Of a stretch of 64,000 nt of DNA, positions 58,250 to 64,000 are shown piece by piece. Origin of the DNA: Gnetum montanum (Eukaryota > Streptophyta > Gnetopsida > Gnetales > Gnetaceae). Where the stretch lies: the NCBI GenBank assembly GCA_015680685.1, contig MNCI01035621.1, positions 431,291 through 495,290 on the forward strand, in the 5' to 3' direction. The position numbers and the translations under genes were made by a program. A model generated the notes under the pieces. The model was not told the DNA's origin. It ran no database searches and saw only the letters and a program-made list of their open reading frames with translations. Position 1 is the stretch's first letter. Each line of letters starts with the position of its first letter.

Positions 58250-60504
58250 TTGCTACTGTGGTAATGGAGTTGAGGGTCAAGGGACATGTAGAGAAGGATG
58301 AGGAGGGTAGTAAGAAAATGGGGATTTTCCCCTTATAGATTGGGATCTATATTTAAGAGGTTAGTAGCAATGTTGGAATGAGGCATGACTAGGAGAGTCA
58401 CATGGAGAAATGGATTGCTAAATATAGTGCCCATATGAATTAGGTTGCAGGTAAGGGTACTACCACTATTATTATTATTCATATGGTTATGGTGGAGCTA
58501 CACTTGGATAATAGGCTTGTTGTTGGTGGAACTACTTGGAATTGCCTTGAGGATAAGGCAACCTTCTGACTTCTTACCTTTTGGCTAATCTATGATTTAA
58601 GGTATACATCCTAGACTCCTATAAGTTTAACATAATGGGGAAATATCCCTTAGGATGTTCATAGTGGTATATTTCACACCCATTATCATCATCATCTAAT
58701 TCAAACTCCAAAATCCCCTTCATTGTGATAGCCTTGCCCTTACCTCTTTGGTAGGCATGTTCATCTTCTTTCCTCTACCTATGATCACAATCACTACTTT
58801 GCTCTTTAGATTCCTCTGCTATTTTTAAAGTAGTTTGAAACTTTTTATCCAAAGAGTTCCACATTTTATTTACCTTGGCCAAAATTTTAGAAATAGATGT
58901 TGGATCGGCAACGTCTTTTGTTGCACCACTTCATTAAATGATTCCTTCTCATTGTCATAGAACCAAACTTTCCTTTTTCTAATGGAAGGGTTCTAGTTGT
59001 ACTCCTTAACACTTTTTCTTTTTTCAACTTTCCTTCTTCCCTGGGAACCTACTCTATCAGCCTTTGAATCTAATGGATCCTTAATTCTAAAAGGCTTCCT
59101 TGGGAATAGACCCCAAGAGTTATCTATGTTTCTATGTGGAGTCCATATATGATATAGCAGAGCTACTCTCTTTGAGAATAACCATGGCCAGGAAATTGAT
59201 GCAAGAAAGCATAGTACCTATCCATGGCTATTTCCAAGGGTTTATGTGTTTCCTATTTCCAACCTTGGATATGCTTTCTCAAGTTAGATACCCAGGACAA
59301 CATTTGATACTTGTTGTTAAAGAGTTCAAGCATTCTACTCCACCTATGAATTGATTTTGGCTTAAAGAACCAGTACCAACTTTTAGCTTCCTTGATCAAT
59401 ATCCTTGGAAACAACTTTACCTTTTTCCATTTTTTTCTCCATGTTTTATAATGCACAAGCATCATGAAAGCCTTCAATATGATTTTTTGGATCTAAGTTA
59501 TATCATTTTTTGGACTTGGGAATATTATTTATATCCAACCACTTGATTTTGCTATCATTCACATGCCTTGTTGGAATTCTCATTACCTCTGCAATGTTAA
59601 ACATATTTCAATTTTTAAGTAAAGGCTTGTCATGGTCACACCCTCTATGATGGCCATGATGCTGATGATGTCCTTTGCTATTCCTTCTTTCATGATGGTG
59701 GGCCTCCCTTGATTACCTATGCCCTTGGTCTCAACTATTCTGGAAGGTCCTATGATCATCTCTATCCCATCAATCACCTCCATCATGGTCACGTACTCTA
59801 CGGCTTCAATTGGAGCTATAGGAGAAAGAAGATGATGATAAAGATGAAGATGAAGGAGGAGTAGAATCACCATGATGGCTACCACCACCTCTTTTGTGGT
59901 CATGGCCATGATCATCATCATGATGTTTGTCCTTGTCCCTACCATGACTCCCATCTTTGGTTTCCCCATGATCATGGGACCCATTATTACTTGAACTAGG
60001 ATTGTTCATAGTGGATTGTAAATTTTGGTTCAAGCCCCCTTCATTGAAACCAAGGGGAGGTGAGTCAATAAATTGAGAATCCCCAAAGAAGGAATCCTCA
60101 CTATCATTTTGGTCTAATAGGAACAAGGGGTTATTGAACCATTTCTCTTTCAAAGCTTCATAGTGCCTCTCCTACTGCTAATCACTTTTTCATTGTGCCT
60201 TAGTGGGATGGTAATCTAGATAGTTATGATTTTGTACAATGTATTCAACATTGAACCCCTAGATGCCCAACCTCATAAGATTTTGGTGTAGCATCATAGG
60301 AACTAATTGATCAAGAAATAACACAATGTTTCCATCCATGTCCCTCCATCACAACTATTCATCCTAATGTAGGATGAAGGTGAGATTTAGTACATACTCA
60401 TCAAGATGAGTATATACCACTCTGCATTTTTGGAGGATTGGCGAATTTGATTGTTCATTTTGTTTTTCTATTGGATGTATGCTCAAACCTCGATGCACAA
60501 TCAT
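58250..60504 (-). pseudogene. Element E gag polyprotein (decayed)
   Basis: The start chosen is the ATG at 60504-60502 (MIVHRGLSIHP). An open piece at 59806-60153 has an acidic region (NDSEDSFFGDSQF) and then a D-, G-, H- and S-rich linker. The core (about 59,480-59,000) includes SWYWFFKPKSIHRWSRML, matching the element A core. A decayed zinc knuckle (CEIYHYEHPKGYF) lies near 58,650-58,690. It is the best-preserved gag N-terminus of the four relatives. Confidence 0.78.
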
Positions 60505-60655
60505 CTCTGTGAGAAGAAGAAATCTTTACATTAGAACAAAATGCAATTTTTATTTTACAATTATTACTATTTTGAATGATTGCAACTTTAAGATTCATTA
60601 CAATTATTTGAATAATTTTCACTAAGTTCTAGATAGCGCACATAGCTAACTAAAG

Positions 60656-60673
60656 TCCCCAACAATGGTGCCA
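60656..60673 (-). other. Element E primer binding site (tRNA-Asp type)
   Basis: The minus strand reads TGGCACCATTGTTGGGGA one base after the 5' LTR. Compared with TGGCGCCGTTGCCGGGGA, all four differences are transitions. Confidence 0.82.
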
Positions 60674-60674
60674 A

Positions 60675-61472
60675 TGATGAGTAGCGAGTGTACCCTAAAT
60701 CCAACCATATGAATCACTAAAATTCACTCATTGATCTAGTATAATTCCAAATACTTTATGTTTCTATGTACACTGGTTCATTGCAATTGTTGTCTTCCTA
60801 GTACCACTTGTAAGGTATAAGGATATGGTTAAATGTAACTGAGGCATATGATTTTTATCATTTTATCTTTTCTAAATTAAGTTACCTAAGAACAATAAAT
60901 ATTTAACTAATCTAATAACTAACTAATATGTAACTAATCCTAGCATAAGCATCCATTCCCACTTCTTGTACACATCCTAAACACACTATAGCTCTACTAG
61001 GTTATCAAGTGGTAGGCATTACTAGGATTATCAAGTGTTAATTATATGCTCGAAGTAGTTGTACTTATGTGTGCTATTTAATTAATATTAATTAATTACT
61101 TAAAAAATTAAAGTAAATTACATGAGTATTAAATTCTTAAGGAAATAATTAATCTATTCCAAGTGCTACAAGGTTTTATCCAAAAAGCTAGTCTTTATTG
61201 TTGTCCACCCTCAACTTCTTAGGTATAACAATGCTTCAATAAAGATCTGTACACTTCTTTGACTCCTACTATAGGCTCTCATAAAATATTCTAACTTTCA
61301 AATGGAAAAAGTACAAGTTCTTCGCTACAACTAAGAAATGGAATAAATGAATCATGCACCCAATTACTGTTTTTATAGGCTAGCATGCATCCTGCAATAT
61401 CGAATATCTTTTAATGCATCATGGGCTTTGATATCAAGGATCTAATATTGGGGCCTAATGAAAAATGATTCA
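60675..61472 (-). repeat. Element E 5' LTR
   Basis: This 798-bp LTR begins TGATGAGTAGCGAG and ends GATTCA. It pairs with 52505-53294 along its length, including the GATATTCGATAT sequence near 61,397-61,410. Confidence 0.82.
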
Positions 61473-61475
61473 TAA

Positions 61476-62545
61476 ATAATAAAAAACTTACTAATTAGGT
61501 ACTTCAATAGATAATGCATCAACCTCATTAATGTAATAGGTGCATTCATGAGTGCAAATGACATCACAAATCACTTGAATAATTTATCCAATGTCTTGAA
61601 AGTTTTCTTCCATTCATCAATACATCTTATTCTTATTTGATAGTAACCACTATTTAAATCAATTTTATTAAAAATTTTAGAATTAATAATAATATCAAGG
61701 ATATCATCCATATATGAAATAGAAAATCTATATCTCACTATTATGCTATTCATGTTAGAATGAGCACAGTGGATAGGATGAGGAGGAATGAAAGCTTTGT
61801 AGTTAAAAATTGAAAAATACTTGTGATATTATGAAATCTTATGATGTTGTGTAACATGTATTGTGAAATAACTAAGAAATTAAGAAAATAAATTGTGAAA
61901 ATCAAATCATTGGAAAATTCATTAAGAAAAAATTAAAATTAAAATAAAACTTAAGAAATATAAGAATTGATAACTTCTTTCAGTATTTTTGAAAAAACAT
62001 TACATCAGGTATTTTTCTTGTTGCACACTAAGGCAACTCTTCTAATTGCTTTTTATTAAAAAGAAAAAATAAAAGCAAACTCAACTAGGAGTTAAACTCA
62101 ACATGACTGAGTTACATTCATCATAACTAATCACTAACTACTAGAAAAAAATTTATTTTTTAAAAAAATATTATATGATTAAATTTTTTTTAATATTTAA
62201 AAAAAGTTACTAAAGTAAATAAATTTTTTTAAAAAACATTATTCAAAGTAGAAGAAAAAAATTTCTACAATACACAATACTCCATAGTTCACTGCCTTGG
62301 AATTAATGTACATCCTTCATTCATTGTTATTCTTCATGAGTACTAGCACCACTAGAATTACATAAGGTGAAATGGATTCCCTCATGAAACCATTTGCAAG
62401 TAACTCATGTACTTGCCTTTGCAATTTAGACCATTGATTTGGTACTATCCAATAATCTCTCTCATTTGGAATGGTAGTACCAGGAATAAAATTGATCTAA
62501 TGTTATACATTCCTCATTGGTGGAAATCTATCTAATTTCCCCTTG
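61476..62545 (-). pseudogene. Chromovirus H RT N-terminal half
   Basis: The open piece 61571-61753 reads VRYRFSISYMDDILD, then FNKIDLNSGYYQIRIR and FKTLDKLFK, the palm region of a Ty3/gypsy RT. Further left, APITLMRLMHYLL and KFFII lead directly to element E. Upstream, beyond the 534-bp insertion, LQRQVHELLANGFMRESISP and RMYINSKAVN are recognisable (about 62,430-62,290). The reading joins the FFDDI half at 52,504. Confidence 0.82.
61753..62286 (+). mobile_element. probable 534-bp solo LTR
   Basis: The block interrupts H RT between the codons for A-V-N and N-S-I-I. It is flanked by ATTCA (61748-61752) and GTTCA (62287-62291), a 5-bp duplication with one mismatch. It starts TGTTAGAATG and ends CTCCATA, close to TG...CA, and TGTTAG is a common start of Copia-type LTRs. 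It is very AT-rich and has no coding content. Orientation is inferred from the TG end only. Confidence 0.5.
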
Positions 62546-62789
62546 AACACCTTAGAAAATTTCTCCTTCAAGTCTAACACACCTATAAGAAGTTTTACTT
62601 ATACATCATCATGGTTAGTATTAACTATTGTCATAACAAGAAAACCAAAACATGTTTCAGTATGTTCCTTAATATATTCCATCTCTTCTAGAAGAATTGA
62701 GAAAGCATTAAGTGAGCTTTGTTGCCTCACTTGTTTAGCTATCATTCAAATCAACTCATCAATTTTATTAGGTCCAACTACACTCATAT

Positions 62790-63160
62790 GTTTTTTATTT
62801 CATAAAATTAAGCATCATTGTCAAAATTCCAATGTCTACCATGAATTACATTAGTACAATCTATTAGAGTTACATCATACTTCACAACATCATGAAAATA
62901 TTTAATTTTAAGTTTGAAAGTAGATTTTTTTGACACCTCTTCTGAAAAATCTCTAGATAACCAATGTACTTTATAAGATCTAGGATAAGGATTAGTTACT
63001 AAACATAATATAGCAAATTTCTTAGAAGAAATAACATTTTTTTGTGCTCCCGCATCAATCAAAATAAGAATACATTCTTCACTAAGAAAACATCTAGACC
63101 TAATATGAAATAATATCTTTCTATTAGGATGGACTCTTCTATTAACACTCCTCATGAATG
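62790..63160 (-). pseudogene. Chromovirus H aspartic protease
   Basis: The open frame 62808-63155 contains LILIDAGAQKNVISSK, the retroviral-type protease active site with D-A-G in place of D-S-G or D-T-G, and a downstream block ending IHGRHWNFDNDA that resembles the V-L-G-R-x-W/PWL segment before RT. It follows gag and precedes RT, as expected. The sequence is less decayed than the rest of H. Confidence 0.75.
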
Positions 63161-63164
63161 CATA

Positions 63165-64000
63165 AGAATTTAATGTAGAAGTATCTTTAACTTTTAGATC
63201 CTTATGTTTACCTCTCTAAAGACCTTAGCTTAATGTTTCCTCTACCTTCATGGTTTGTACATCTTTATTCTTGGCTACCTTGTGAAGCTTACATTTCCAA
63301 TACTTGTATTTCCATTCCTTAAAATTGAAGCATTGGATTTTTGATGAGATGCTTCCTTGACCCTTTCCTTCCTTATCTTGGTCCTTCTTAGCTTTTTTTT
63401 TTCATCACCTCGTTCATTCTTCTTATCATGTCTACCATTCTTATCTTCAGATTTAGACTTAGATTCTTCTTAAGATTTGGATCCCTTCATCTTCTTCTTA
63501 GAATTTTCTTTGCTTCCATTTCTGAATCCACTTAATTTCTTCTCAAACTTAAGTACCAAATCATAAGCCTTATCAAGAGTTTATCACTTATAAAAGATAA
63601 ATCCTTCTAGTACACGATTTTGAGAGTTCCTAAAAATATTAAAGCCTATTCATACTCCTCCCAGTTTACTTTAGCTTGATGAAATATATCCCAAATATTG
63701 ATATAAAAGTCTTTAACATCCCTTTCACCTTGCCTTGGGAAATTTAACTTCAAAATAATCTCTTGTCTATGATAAAATTATTCAAAAAGATTTTAACCTA
63801 TATTTCATTAGATCATAATCTCTGCTGGATTGACTATTTCATCTTTCATAATACTAGGACTCCTTTTACCATCAAGTAGAAGTCATACCTTCTAATCTAG
63901 ATTTAGCAATAGGTACCCCTAAGTTATTTAGTATCTCTCCCAACTAGAAATGATTTTTAAGTTCCTTCAGCCAGCTTGTAAAAGCATTAGTGTCATCTAC
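63165..64000 (-). pseudogene. Chromovirus H gag, C-terminal part, cut by window edge
   Basis: Read on minus from the right edge there is a core-like block (TNAFTSWLKELKNHF, then NFPRQGERDVKDFYI), a lysine-rich linker (about 63,560-63,380), and a degraded zinc knuckle (CFNFKEWKYKYWKC, about 63,290-63,350) in which the second cysteine and the histidine are lost. Gag continues beyond 64,000, as should the 5' LTR of H. Confidence 0.65.

Larger units (their letters stand above)
52505..61475 (-). mobile_element. Element E: Athila-like retrotransposon lacking most of ORF3
   Basis: This 9-kb element has LTRs at 52505-53294 and 60675-61472/61475 and a tRNA-Asp-type primer site. It retains gag and pol but has only about 200 bases where ORF3 should be. 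It inserted into H pol between the codons for KFFII and FFDDI. ATAAT occurs at 52500-52504 and 61476-61480 and restores the frame when collapsed to one copy; three bases (TAA) then lie beyond the usual LTR end, so the exact end is uncertain. Confidence 0.85.

Noticed and set aside
62543-62854. Plus-strand 103-codon frame
   Set aside because: It is antisense to the region between protease and RT of the chromovirus and has no recognised content.

Overview
The window is plant nuclear DNA with no intact host gene. It is AT-rich and built almost entirely of old, nested LTR retrotransposons, nearly all with their coding strand on the minus strand. The density of decayed long LTR elements, with stops in every long frame and insertions inside insertions, suits a large gymnosperm (conifer-like) genome, but the sequence alone does not fix the species. 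No rRNA, tRNA gene, CRISPR array or bacterial-type operon was seen.

Layout. (1) 1-3347: AT-rich DNA without a recognisable gene, holding one imperfect direct repeat. (2) Element A, 3353-11027: a complete but pol-less Ty3/gypsy element of the Athila/Tat type with a perfect CATAT target duplication; it keeps gag and a coiled-coil ORF3. (3) 11033-11709: AT-rich, nothing seen. (4) Element B, 11715-24977: a full-length relative (about 13 kb) with the order LTR-gag-PR-RT-RH-IN-spacer-ORF3-LTR. (5) 25.2-26.1 kb: a LINE reverse-transcriptase fragment. (6) Host element H: an older Ty3/gypsy chromovirus, cut into pieces, running from its 3' LTR near 26.1 kb past the right edge of the window. Element C (27191-47757) splits it at the chromodomain, element E (52505-61475) splits its RT directly before the FDD motif, and a 534-bp solo LTR (61753-62286) splits its RT N-terminus. 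(7) Element C, once nested insertions are removed, is a third 13-kb relative of B. It contains a 1.9-kb plus-strand solo LTR (32445-34349) and element D (40211-45811). Element D is a different family with a tRNA-Met-type primer site; it carries an intronless decayed copy of a CCR4-like deadenylase domain. (8) Element E is a relative of A, B and C that kept gag and pol but lost most of ORF3.

How the parts fit. A, B, C and E share a tRNA-Asp-type primer site, a gag zinc knuckle with the unusual spacing C-x2-C-x3-H-x4-C, an Athila/Tat-like RT where pol survives, and, except in E, a long ORF3 after pol that encodes a coiled-coil protein. The main unusual signal lies between pol and ORF3. Each of A, B and C carries there a second copy of the tandem motif found at the start of its own LTR (GATATCGC in A, GATGAGGCC-like in B, AAGGCC/GTTGAC-like in C). 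In B and C it is followed by a TATA box, a leader of about 147 bases and a candidate 5' splice site, with the matching 3' splice position directly before the ORF3 start. This looks like an LTR-derived internal promoter plus leader intron dedicated to ORF3.

All reading-frame statements come from translation by eye and all family assignments from recognised motifs; no alignment or database search was run.
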